In this document: positions 25,557-33,739 of the stretch, in pieces | Numbering within the stretch: the stretch's first letter is position 1 | Layout of the letters: the number at the start of each line of letters is the position of its first letter | Source of the DNA: Emticicia aquatilis | GTDB taxonomy: Bacteria > Bacteroidota > Bacteroidia > Cytophagales > Spirosomataceae | Length of the DNA: 64,000 nt | Direction of reading: 5' to 3' | NCBI RefSeq assembly: GCF_014644295.1 | Contig: NZ_BMKK01000001.1 | Span: 744,001-808,000 of the forward strand | The notes under the pieces: generated by a model | What the model saw: the letters and a program-made list of their open reading frames with translations, nothing else | Databases searched by the model: none | What the model was told of the DNA's origin: nothing | Position numbers and translations under genes: made by a program

Positions 25557-26819
25557 ATGTCAGCTCCACTCGCCGAAAGATTACGCCCCAAGAAATTAGA
25601 TGAATACATCGGGCAAGAACATATTTTAGGTAAAAACAAACCTCTTCGCACTGCCATTGAGGCCAATCTTGTGCCGTCGATGATTTTGTGGGGACCTCCT
25701 GGTACTGGCAAAACTACGCTTGCTTTGCTCATTGCCGAAGCTACCAAACGCCAGTTTCATCAACTCAATGCCGTGAGTTCGGGCGTGAAAGAATTACGTG
25801 AAGTCATCAGCAAGGCTTCGGGACTCTTCCCTCCTATTGTGTTTATCGACGAGATACATCGTTACAATAAATCTCAGCAAGATTCATTGTTGGCAGCCGT
25901 CGAAAAAGGACAAATCACACTCATCGGAGCAACGACCGAAAACCCATCTTTTGAACTCAACAGTGCGGTACTTTCTCGGTGTCAGGTCTATATTTTAGAG
26001 GCTTTTGGCGAAAAAGAATTGAAAGAACTGACCGACAGGGCTTTGCGTGAAGATGTGATTTTGAAAGAAAAAAACATCAAAGTAGAGTCGTATGATGCAC
26101 TCATGCGAGTTTCGGGTGGTGATGGACGAAAGCTCTTGAATCTGCTGGAATTGATAACTTTTTCATATCCACCCGATGCCGAGATTATCATTAACGATGA
26201 TTTGGTTGAAGAGGTTGCCCAACGAAATATTGCTCGCTACGATAAATCGGGCGAACAACATTATGATATTATTTCGGCATTCATCAAATCTCTGCGTGGC
26301 TCTGACCCCAACGCCGCACTTTATTGGATGGCTCGCATGATAGTTGCGGGAGAAGACCCCGAATTTATCGCCCGAAGAATGTTAATTTTAGCATCGGAAG
26401 ATATTGGAAATGCCAACCCGACGGCCGTAATTATGGCCAATAATTGTATGCAAGCCGTAAAGGTAATTGGTTATCCAGAATGCCGAATTATTCTTTCGCA
26501 AACGGCCATTTATTTGGCTACTTCTCCCAAATCGAATGCTTCGTATGTTGCCATTGATGCAGCCATTGCTTTGGCCGAAAAAACTTCTCATTTATCAGTT
26601 CCGTTGGCACTTAGAAATGCACCAACCAAACTCATGAAACAAATTGGCTACGGTAAAAACTATCAATATTCACACAATTATGAAGGGAATTTTGCGAAAC
26701 AGAACTTTTTGCCCGATGAACTAAAAGGCACAAAACTCTACGACCCAAGCAATAATGCCCGTGAAAACGAAATCAGACGACAACTGCAAACTTGGTGGGC
26801 GGAGTGGTATGGGTATTGA
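25557..26819 (+). CDS. rarA: Replication-associated recombination protein A (AAA ATPase)
   Basis: A 420-residue protein of the usual RarA/MgsA length. It has an N-terminal MSAPLAERLRPKKLDEYIGQ signature, Walker A GPPGTGKTT (residues 46-54), Walker B VFIDEIHRYNKSQQD (from 95), sensor region GATTENPSFE and arginine finger SRC. The C-terminal tetramerisation domain contains MARMIVAGEDPEFIARRM and the usual WWAEW-type end. It acts at stalled replication forks in the cytoplasm. It has no functional link to its neighbours. Confidence 0.95.
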   Translation: MSAPLAERLRPKKLDEYIGQEHILGKNKPLRTAIEANLVPSMILWGPPGTGKTTLALLIAEATKRQFHQLNAVSSGVKELREVISKASGLFPPIVFIDEIHRYNKSQQDSLLAAVEKGQITLIGATTENPSFELNSAVLSRCQVYILEAFGEKELKELTDRALREDVILKEKNIKVESYDALMRVSGGDGRKLLNLLELITFSYPPDAEIIINDDLVEEVAQRNIARYDKSGEQHYDIISAFIKSLRGSDPNAALYWMARMIVAGEDPEFIARRMLILASEDIGNANPTAVIMANNCMQAVKVIGYPECRIILSQTAIYLATSPKSNASYVAIDAAIALAEKTSHLSVPLALRNAPTKLMKQIGYGKNYQYSHNYEGNFAKQNFLPDELKGTKLYDPSNNARENEIRRQLQTWWAEWYGY

Positions 26820-26837
26820 GGGAAAAATGTAAAATCA

Positions 26838-27227
26838 CTATTTAGCCAACAACAATATGACTAAAAATATTGTCAACAGAATAGTAATTGGAGTAAATAT
26901 CTTTTTCTCTAAACTACTTTTAGAAAGTAAGTTTCCGATGGTATTCAAGAGAAATAATGCGGCCATTCCCCAAATGATATAATTCAAGATATTTGCGGGA
27001 AAATCAACTTTAAATATACCTGCTTTGATAGCAATAACGCACAAGAAAAATAGATTTAAAACCAACGAAACGAGTTCAAATTTATACATATCAGCATCGG
27101 TCTTTAATCGACCTCCCCATACAATTTTGTAAGGGATGATTTTCACTAAAACCAACACATGAAATATAATCGTTGCTGATAGAATAATCAACAAACCTAT
27201 TTGGGCTATTTCCTTCATAATCAACAC
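26838..27227 (-). CDS. Conserved membrane protein, unknown
   Basis: A 129-residue protein with four predicted membrane helices (about residues 8-28, 47-66, 75-97 and 108-127) and almost no soluble part. No family motif is recognised. It resembles small uncharacterised four-helix membrane proteins common in Bacteroidetes. It lies between rarA (convergent) and the LacI-type regulator on the same strand, 36 bases after the latter, and could be cotranscribed with it. Confidence 0.65.
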   Translation of the reverse strand: MLIMKEIAQIGLLIILSATIIFHVLVLVKIIPYKIVWGGRLKTDADMYKFELVSLVLNLFFLCVIAIKAGIFKVDFPANILNYIIWGMAALFLLNTIGNLLSKSSLEKKIFTPITILLTIFLVILLLAK

Positions 27228-27263
27228 TTAATCATTAGACAACACATGGCTTGAAATCTTCAT

Positions 27264-28292
27264 TTATGAATTTTGAAGCAAAATTTGAGACGAATTCCGC
27301 ACCACCATTTCGGTTGGAATCTTAATCGTCCGAAACTCTTCGACGTGGTGCTGTTTCCTTTCTATCGAATCCAGCAGTAATTCTGCAGCAGTTTGGCCAA
27401 TTTCAAAGGCAGGTTGCACAATCGTACTTAACGAAGGTGCTAATAAATGAGCAACTTTCAAGTTTGTAAAGCCTATGAAAGAGAGTTCTTCTGGAATCAG
27501 AATCCCTTGCTCTTTTACGGCCGAAAAACAATCTAAAGCCAGCCTGTCGCTCGTAGTAAAGATAGCATCGGGTTTCTGCTCATTAATCAAATTAAAGATT
27601 AACTTTTTTGCTTCTTCGGGTTCAAATCCACAATATTTTACCAATGATTCATCATACGGAATTTGGTGTTTTTCGAGTGCCACTTGGTAGCCCATCAAAC
27701 GCTCTTTGGTGATTGATAACAACGACGGACTCGTAATATGAGCAATCCGACGGCGACCCGATAAAATCAAATGCTCGGTTGCTTTAAATGCTCCATCAAA
27801 GTTATCGGCAACTACTTTATGGGCTTCTATTTTGTCAGAAACTCTATCAAATAACACTAAAGGCAGCTTTTTTTGTTGAATTTCTTGCAGATGCGACACA
27901 TCGTTTGTCTGACCAGAAAGCGAAATCAGCAAGCCATCAACTTTCCGAGCGATGATGTGCTGAATATTGGTTACTTCTCGTTGATAAGACTCGTGGCTTT
28001 GAAAAATCACTACGTGGTAGCCTCGTTTATTGGCAATATCTTCAATGCCGTTGATGGCCTGCGAGAAAAAATGATTGGCAATTTCGGGTACAATTACGCC
28101 AATAGCTCTGCTCTTGTTTTCTTTCAAACTAAGGGCAATCGGATTAGGTGAATAATTGACTTTTTCGGCATACTCCATCACCAACCGCTTCGTTTCGGCG
28201 TTGATTTCATAACTCCCACGCAAGGCCCTCGATACCGTTGAAGTAGAGAGATTTAGGGCCTTTGCAATATCTTTTATCGTAACGGTTTCCAA
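27264..28292 (-). CDS. LacI family transcriptional regulator, probable regulator of pectin locus
   Basis: A 342-residue protein with the LacI helix-turn-helix and hinge (TIKDIAKALNLSTSTVSRAL at residues 4-23) followed by the periplasmic-binding-protein-like effector domain (about 62-335; AIGVIVPEIANHFFSQAING). It lies divergent from kduD with 300 bases between them. LacI-type regulators govern uronate and pectin catabolism in several bacterial groups, so control of the kduDI-susCD-pectinase genes by a galacturonate or ketodeoxyuronate signal is likely by position. There is no hybrid two-component or sigma/anti-sigma regulator in the locus, so this is the only visible candidate. Confidence 0.88.
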   Translation of the reverse strand: METVTIKDIAKALNLSTSTVSRALRGSYEINAETKRLVMEYAEKVNYSPNPIALSLKENKSRAIGVIVPEIANHFFSQAINGIEDIANKRGYHVVIFQSHESYQREVTNIQHIIARKVDGLLISLSGQTNDVSHLQEIQQKKLPLVLFDRVSDKIEAHKVVADNFDGAFKATEHLILSGRRRIAHITSPSLLSITKERLMGYQVALEKHQIPYDESLVKYCGFEPEEAKKLIFNLINEQKPDAIFTTSDRLALDCFSAVKEQGILIPEELSFIGFTNLKVAHLLAPSLSTIVQPAFEIGQTAAELLLDSIERKQHHVEEFRTIKIPTEMVVRNSSQILLQNS

Positions 28293-28592
28293 TCTTCAAA
28301 TCTTATTAAAGTACAATTTTATCTCGTCCTCTTCCTACACAAGATGCACATAAAAATAGGGCAAATAATGCAATTATCAAAGTTTATTTGATTCAGAATA
28401 ATTCAAAACCTATTTTTGGCAACGTTCCCGATAACGATTGCATAAAGATTGTCGGTGAAATACTTGCTCATAAAATATTCTTGTTGCATCTTAGAAAAGT
28501 CAAATATAAACAACATTAAATACTATAAAAGACTTTTCAAGGAATTTTACATATTTTGGTCATTATTATACAAGAAAAAATAAAAACGATAC
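28293..28592. promoter_or_regulatory. Divergent control region between LacI-type regulator and kduD
   Basis: 300 bases without a gene. A LacI-like half-site palindrome is visible at 28423-28436 (CGTT-CCCGAT-AACG), and a minus-strand TATATTTG lies at 28501-28508. The palindrome is 157 bases before the kduD start, which allows binding in a leader or upstream of the promoter. Assignment as operator is inference. Confidence 0.35.
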
Positions 28593-29348
28593 ATGTTTAG
28601 CTTAGAAGGGAAAATCGCACTCGTAACGGGGTGCAATAAAGGCATCGGAAAAGGTATAGCTATTGGTTTAGCAGAAGCAGGTGCCGACATCATTGGGGTT
28701 TCGGCAAGTATCGAATTAAATGGTAGTCAAATCGAGCAAGAAGTAACTGCCCTCGGCCGTAACTTCAAAGCTTATCAAGCTGATTTCAGCGACCGAGACA
28801 GCCTCAAGGCATTTATTGGAAAAGTGAAAAACGATTTTCCTATAATTGACATTCTGATTAACAACGCTGGCACAATCATGAGAGCCCCTGCAGCCGAACA
28901 TTCGGACGAATATTGGGATAGGGTAATGACTATCAACCTTGATTCACAGTTTATTTTGGCACGTGAAATCGGGCGAGATATGATTGCTCGTGGCTCAGGG
29001 AAAATCATCTTTACAGCTTCTTTGCTGACATTTCAAGGAGGCATCAACGTACCAGGTTACGCTGCCAGTAAAGGTGCAATCGGTAGCTTAGTAAAAGCAC
29101 TCGCCAACGAGTGGGCAGGTAAAGGCGTAAACGTGAATGCCATTGCTCCTGGGTATATTGCTACTGATAACACCGAAGCACTCAGAAACGACCCCGAACG
29201 CAGCACTTCAATTTTGGCAAGAATTCCGGCAGGTCGTTGGGGAGAGCCGCAAGATTTCAAAGGTCCAGCCGTATTTTTGGCATCATCAGCATCAGATTAC
29301 GTACACGGAACAATCCTAACCGTTGATGGCGGATGGATGGGGAGGTAA
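28593..29348 (+). CDS. kduD: 2-dehydro-3-deoxy-D-gluconate 5-dehydrogenase
   Basis: A 251-residue short-chain dehydrogenase of the usual KduD length. It has the cofactor loop TGCNKGIGKG (12-21), NNAGT (90-94), Ser143 and the catalytic Tyr156-x3-Lys160 (GYAASKGAI), and the KduD-type end (VHGTILTVDGGWMGR). It interconverts 2,5-diketo-3-deoxygluconate and 2-keto-3-deoxygluconate with NAD(H), using the product of KduI encoded next. It is the first gene of the pectin operon and is separated from kduI by a GC-rich inverted repeat. Confidence 0.92.
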   Translation: MFSLEGKIALVTGCNKGIGKGIAIGLAEAGADIIGVSASIELNGSQIEQEVTALGRNFKAYQADFSDRDSLKAFIGKVKNDFPIIDILINNAGTIMRAPAAEHSDEYWDRVMTINLDSQFILAREIGRDMIARGSGKIIFTASLLTFQGGINVPGYAASKGAIGSLVKALANEWAGKGVNVNAIAPGYIATDNTEALRNDPERSTSILARIPAGRWGEPQDFKGPAVFLASSASDYVHGTILTVDGGWMGR

Positions 29349-29349
29349 C

Positions 29350-29440
29350 CCCCCCGCCCCTAAAGGGGAGCTTAAATTACACCAAAACGAACGAATTATA
29401 TAATTAACAATAAAAAAAACTCCCCTTTAGGGGATGGGGG
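29350..29440. repeat. GC-rich inverted repeat between kduD and kduI
   Basis: Arms 29350-29370 and 29420-29440 (21 bases) are complementary at 19 positions. Each contains a self-complementary core of the form CCCCTAAAGGGG or its equivalent. The right arm ends two bases before the kduI ATG, so the folded form would hide the kduI start region. The centre is AT-rich. It looks like a short non-coding mobile repeat and resembles the susC-susD repeat in style. Confidence 0.7.
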
Positions 29441-29441
29441 T

Positions 29442-30272
29442 ATGCAAACAAGATACGAAAGTAGTCCAAAAGAAACAGCGGGAATGAACACCGCCGAATT
29501 ACGTAATAATTTTTTGGTAGAAACATTATTTACTGCCAACCAAATCCATTTGACTTATTCGCACTACGACCGCATGATTTTGGGCGGAGTAATGCCAACA
29601 ACCGAAACTTTAACGCTGGGTACTTACGAAGATTTAAAGTCGGAATATTTTCTTGAAAGAAGAGAGTTGGGCATTATCAATGTAGCAGGCGATGGAAAAA
29701 TAACAGTTGATGGGCAAGAATATCTTGTAAACAAATTAGATTGTTTATACGTAGGACGAGGAGCAAAAGACATTACTTTTAGCAGTATTAGTGCCGAAAA
29801 CTCGGCTAAATTCTTTGTTCTTTCTTGCCCAGCACACAAAGAATATCCAACTCAATTAATGACGAAAGAAGCTGCTTCACCTGCCCACATGGGTACGGTA
29901 GAAACGGCCAATCAGCGTACAATTTATAAATATATTCACCTTGACGGCATCAGAAGCTGCCAATTGGTGATGGGCCTTACTGTTTTGCAAAACGGAAGTG
30001 TTTGGAATACGATGCCATCGCACACGCACGACCGCCGTATGGAAGTTTACTGTTATTTTGATGTACAAGAAGGTCAAGGCGTGCTACATCTGATGGGCCA
30101 ACCACAAGAAACTCGTCATCTGTGGGTGAGCAATCATCAAGCTATTATTTCTCCTCCGTGGTCGATTCACTCAGGATGCGGCACTACCAACTATTCGTTT
30201 ATTTGGGGAATGGCAGGCGAAAACCAATCTTTTGCGGATATGGATTTTGTGGCCATTAATGAGCTAAGATAA
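29442..30272 (+). CDS. kduI: 5-keto-4-deoxyuronate isomerase
   Basis: A 276-residue cupin enzyme, close to E. coli KduI (278). The metal ligands are visible: His194, His196 and Glu201 in SHTHDRRME, and His243 in PPWSIHSG, each two positions below the E. coli numbers. It isomerises the unsaturated uronate released from pectin by lyases (5-keto-4-deoxyuronate) to 2,5-diketo-3-deoxygluconate, the substrate of KduD. The start ATG at 29442 directly follows the inverted repeat. Confidence 0.95.
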   Translation: MQTRYESSPKETAGMNTAELRNNFLVETLFTANQIHLTYSHYDRMILGGVMPTTETLTLGTYEDLKSEYFLERRELGIINVAGDGKITVDGQEYLVNKLDCLYVGRGAKDITFSSISAENSAKFFVLSCPAHKEYPTQLMTKEAASPAHMGTVETANQRTIYKYIHLDGIRSCQLVMGLTVLQNGSVWNTMPSHTHDRRMEVYCYFDVQEGQGVLHLMGQPQETRHLWVSNHQAIISPPWSIHSGCGTTNYSFIWGMAGENQSFADMDFVAINELR

Positions 30273-30304
30273 CCTATTATTTATTTACTATACAATTTAA
30301 CTTG

Positions 30305-30365
30305 CTATTGATTTTGGCAGGTTTTGGCCCTAAAATTCAACCAAAACCTGTCAAAAAACCAATAG
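30305..30365 (+). other. Long hairpin in leader of susC-like gene
   Basis: 30305-30327 pairs with 30341-30365 almost completely (one G-U pair and a small bulge), closed by a 13-base loop. No T-run follows on either strand, so it is a weak candidate for termination. It sits 61 bases before the susC ATG and would lie in the 5' leader or between kduI and susC. It may stabilise the mRNA ends or regulate the susC part of the operon. Confidence 0.4.
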
Positions 30366-30426
30366 TTTAGCTTTCTGTTTCTCTATTTTTTAAAAATCAC
30401 CTAAAAAACCTTTTGTTAACTTTACA

Positions 30427-33400
30427 ATGAAAAAATTATTTATTCTACTGCTCTTGACGACCGTACAGGTAGTGATGGCACAAGCCCAAAAGATTTCGGG
30501 TAAGGTGACAGACTCCAAAACGGGTGAAGGTTTGCCGAGTGTATCAGTTATGCTCAAAGGTACTAAAACAGGTACTACTACGAATGCAAAGGGAGAATTC
30601 TCGTTGTCTGCCGACAAAAAGAATGGAACTTTGATTGTTAGTTTGATAGGTTACACAATCAAAGAAGTTTCGATTGGTAACCAAACCAACCTCGAAATCC
30701 AATTAGATGAAGATACGCAAACCCTTAACGAAGTAGAGGTTGTAGCTATTGGCTACGGTGATGGTGTTAGCCGTCGTGACCTCACAAGTTCGGTATCTTC
30801 GGTTGGTTCAAAACAACTCAAAGATATTCCGATTACCAATGCAGCCGAGGCACTCACTGGCCGCTTGGCGGGTGTGCGTGTAACTACTTCAGAAGGTGCC
30901 CCAGGGGCTGATATTCAGATTCGTGTGCGTGGTGGTGGCTCAATTACACAAGACAACTCTCCGATTTATGTAGTTGATGGTATTCAGGTAGAAAATGCTC
31001 TTTCGTTTATTTCTCCGCAAGATATTGAAACAATCGACGTACTCAAAGATGCTTCTTCAACAGCCATTTACGGTGCAAGAGGTGCAAATGGTGTGGTTAT
31101 TATCACAACAAAATCTGGTAAAGGTGGCAAAACTACCGTAAGCTACAATGGCTCGGCGGGTGTGCGTGAAATTTTCAAAAAATTAGATGTAATGAGTCCT
31201 TATGACTTCGTACGTTGGCAATACGAAAGAAGCCGTGGCGATGCTGCTGCCGAAACGAGTTTTGCAAATCAGTACGGTGCTTGGGAAAACATCAATCAAT
31301 ACAAAACCGTAACACCAATCGACTGGCAAGAAGAAGTTTTTGGTCGCCAAGCTAAATATCAAAACCACAATTTGATTGTAAACGGAGGAAATGCCAACAC
31401 AAGCTATAACTTGAGTTTGACTGCTAACAAAGAGCAAGGGGTATTGCTTGAATCGGGTTTCGATCGTTATTTGGCGACTTTCAAAATGGACCATAAAGCA
31501 ACTGACAAACTCAAAGTTGGATTTAACGTTCGCTACACTGACCAAGTGATTAGCGGTGCTGGAACTTCGGGCAGCGGAACAAAATCAACCAACCGTTTAC
31601 GTCACTCAGTGCAGTATCGTCCGTTGTTGATTGGAGTAAATCCAGAAGTAGATGATTTCGACGAGAACCTTTATATTTCGTCAGGTAACTTAGTGAATCC
31701 AATCTTAATGACCCAAGCCGAATACCGCAAGGCATACACAAAGGCTATCAACTTGAGTGGATATTTTAGCTATAATATTTTGAAAAACTTAGTATTCAAA
31801 TCGACAGTTGGTATAGACAACAATGATTCAAAAACGAATCAGTTTTTCAGTAAAATTACAGGAACCGCCCGCAACTTTGCTTCGCTTCCAGTAGCTTCGA
31901 TTTTCCAACAAAATGCCGTAACCATCAATAACTCAAATACGCTTCAATTCACGAAGAAATTCAATAAAGTACATGATTTTAGTGCATTAGTAGGCCAAGA
32001 AGTTTACCAATACGTTTCTAAAAGTACTACCATCGAAACTCGTTATTTCCCTGCTGATATTTCGGCAGACCAAGCATTGGCAAACATGGGTCTTGGTTCA
32101 CCGCCATCAGGTGCTACACAAGCTCGCCCAGCATCCAACGAGACTCCACCAAACCGTTTGCTCTCATTGTTTGGTCGTGTGACTTATGGGTATGATGATA
32201 AATATCTGGCTACGGTTTCGTTACGTTCTGACCGTTCGTCAAAATTCAATTATCAAAATGGTGCGTTGGTTTTCCCTTCTGGAACTTTGGCTTGGCGTTT
32301 CTCTGAAGAAAACTTCTTGAAAGGAAATAAATTTATTACTGATGGTAAGTTGAGAGTAGGTTATGGTGTGGCGGGAAATAACCGTATCGGCGATTTGCTT
32401 TACCAACAACTCTACGGTGTAACGGGTGAATATGCCCTCAACCACAACGTATTGCCAGGTTATGCTCCAGTGGCATTGGCTAATCCTGATTTGAAATGGG
32501 AGTCGAATATTTCACAAAACATTGGTTTAGATTTATCTTTCTTGAATAATCGCTTCCAATTAACACTCGACGCTTATAAAAACAAAGGCCAAGACTTACT
32601 TTTGGCGGTGGCTATCCCTCCTACTTCGGGATATTCTTCTCAAATCCGTAATTTGGGTTCAACTACCAACAAAGGGGTAGAATTGCAATTGAATGCTTAT
32701 ATCATCAAGAAAAAAGACTTGACTTGGAATGCTAACTTCAATATCTCGAATAATAAAAATACTGTAACCAGTCTCGGAACTGTTGACCAACTAACTCGTA
32801 ACTCAGGCTGGCAAGGCTCTGATGGTACTGACGACTACTTAGTGAAAGTTGGTCAGCCAGTAGGTTTGATGTACGGTTTCGTAACTGATGGTTATTATAA
32901 AATCGAAGACTTTACTTATAATCCAAACTCTACTACACCGACTGGATTCTACACTTTGAAACCAGGGATTGCAGTTAACTCTGTTTACGGAACACCACAA
33001 CCAGGTATGTTAAAATGGAAAGATTTAGATGGCGATGGTCTCGTAACGGCCGATAAAGACCGCACAGTAATCGGTAATGCAAATCCGAAATTTATGGGTG
33101 GTTTGAACAACCAAGTTGCTTATAAAGACTTCGATTTGAGTGTTTTTGTAAACTGGGTTGTTGGTAACGACATTTATAATGCTAATAAAATCGAAATGAC
33201 TGACGGTGCTTTCCCAAGTTTGAATATGCTTAAATTTATGGAAAACCGTTGGACAAACATTAATGATAAAGGTGTAGTTGTAACTGACCCAACCGAATTA
33301 GCAGCAATTAATGCTAACGCTAATATCTGGACACCTGTGCGTGTACAACGTTACTGGTTACACTCGTGGGCAGTTGAAGATGGCTCGTTCTTACGTCTCA

Positions 33401-33627
33401 ATAACATTACATTAGGTTATTCATTACCTAAAAACGTTCTCAAAAAATTGAGCCTGTCAAGATTTAGAATCTATGGTACGGTCAATAACTTGGCGACATT
33501 TACGAAGTATTCTGGCTATGACCCAGAGGTAAATACTCGTCGCTCTGACCCACTCACACAAGGTGTTGATTTTGCGGGTTATCCTCGTGCAAAAACTTGG
33601 GTAGCAGGTATCAATCTAACGTTCTAA
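30427..33627 (+). CDS. susC: SusC/RagA-type TonB-linked outer membrane protein
   Basis: A 1066-residue SusC-family transporter. It has a signal peptide (MKKLFILLLLTTVQVVMAQA), a carboxypeptidase-like domain (about 22-100; ISGKVTDSKTGEGLPSVSV), a TonB-box-like stretch, and the SusC plug signatures GYGDGVSRRDLTSSVSSV and YGARGANGVVIITTKSGK (about 210-227). A beta-barrel follows, ending in a typical C-terminus (TWVAGINLTF). It would import pectin oligosaccharides with the SusD-like lipoprotein encoded next. The substrate follows from the surrounding pectinases. Confidence 0.93.
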   Translation: MKKLFILLLLTTVQVVMAQAQKISGKVTDSKTGEGLPSVSVMLKGTKTGTTTNAKGEFSLSADKKNGTLIVSLIGYTIKEVSIGNQTNLEIQLDEDTQTLNEVEVVAIGYGDGVSRRDLTSSVSSVGSKQLKDIPITNAAEALTGRLAGVRVTTSEGAPGADIQIRVRGGGSITQDNSPIYVVDGIQVENALSFISPQDIETIDVLKDASSTAIYGARGANGVVIITTKSGKGGKTTVSYNGSAGVREIFKKLDVMSPYDFVRWQYERSRGDAAAETSFANQYGAWENINQYKTVTPIDWQEEVFGRQAKYQNHNLIVNGGNANTSYNLSLTANKEQGVLLESGFDRYLATFKMDHKATDKLKVGFNVRYTDQVISGAGTSGSGTKSTNRLRHSVQYRPLLIGVNPEVDDFDENLYISSGNLVNPILMTQAEYRKAYTKAINLSGYFSYNILKNLVFKSTVGIDNNDSKTNQFFSKITGTARNFASLPVASIFQQNAVTINNSNTLQFTKKFNKVHDFSALVGQEVYQYVSKSTTIETRYFPADISADQALANMGLGSPPSGATQARPASNETPPNRLLSLFGRVTYGYDDKYLATVSLRSDRSSKFNYQNGALVFPSGTLAWRFSEENFLKGNKFITDGKLRVGYGVAGNNRIGDLLYQQLYGVTGEYALNHNVLPGYAPVALANPDLKWESNISQNIGLDLSFLNNRFQLTLDAYKNKGQDLLLAVAIPPTSGYSSQIRNLGSTTNKGVELQLNAYIIKKKDLTWNANFNISNNKNTVTSLGTVDQLTRNSGWQGSDGTDDYLVKVGQPVGLMYGFVTDGYYKIEDFTYNPNSTTPTGFYTLKPGIAVNSVYGTPQPGMLKWKDLDGDGLVTADKDRTVIGNANPKFMGGLNNQVAYKDFDLSVFVNWVVGNDIYNANKIEMTDGAFPSLNMLKFMENRWTNINDKGVVVTDPTELAAINANANIWTPVRVQRYWLHSWAVEDGSFLRLNNITLGYSLPKNVLKKLSLSRFRIYGTVNNLATFTKYSGYDPEVNTRRSDPLTQGVDFAGYPRAKTWVAGINLTF

Positions 33628-33630
33628 TCT

Positions 33631-33710
33631 AACCCCACCCCTCCCCGATGGGGAGGGAGAAAAGTAAAACTTTTGTTATTCCTTCTCCATCGGGGAGGGT
33701 TAGGGAGGGG
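33631..33710. repeat. GC-rich inverted repeat between susC and susD
   Basis: Arms about 33631-33657 and 33682-33710 share the core CCCTCCCCGATGG in inverted orientation. The left arm alone can also fold (CTCCCC-GAT-GGGGAG). The element is far richer in G and C than its surroundings and fills the 112-base susC-susD gap. It may attenuate or protect the mRNA between the two genes, and looks like an inserted repeat. Confidence 0.65.
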
Positions 33711-33739
33711 TCAAATAATAACTATTAAACTCATTTACA

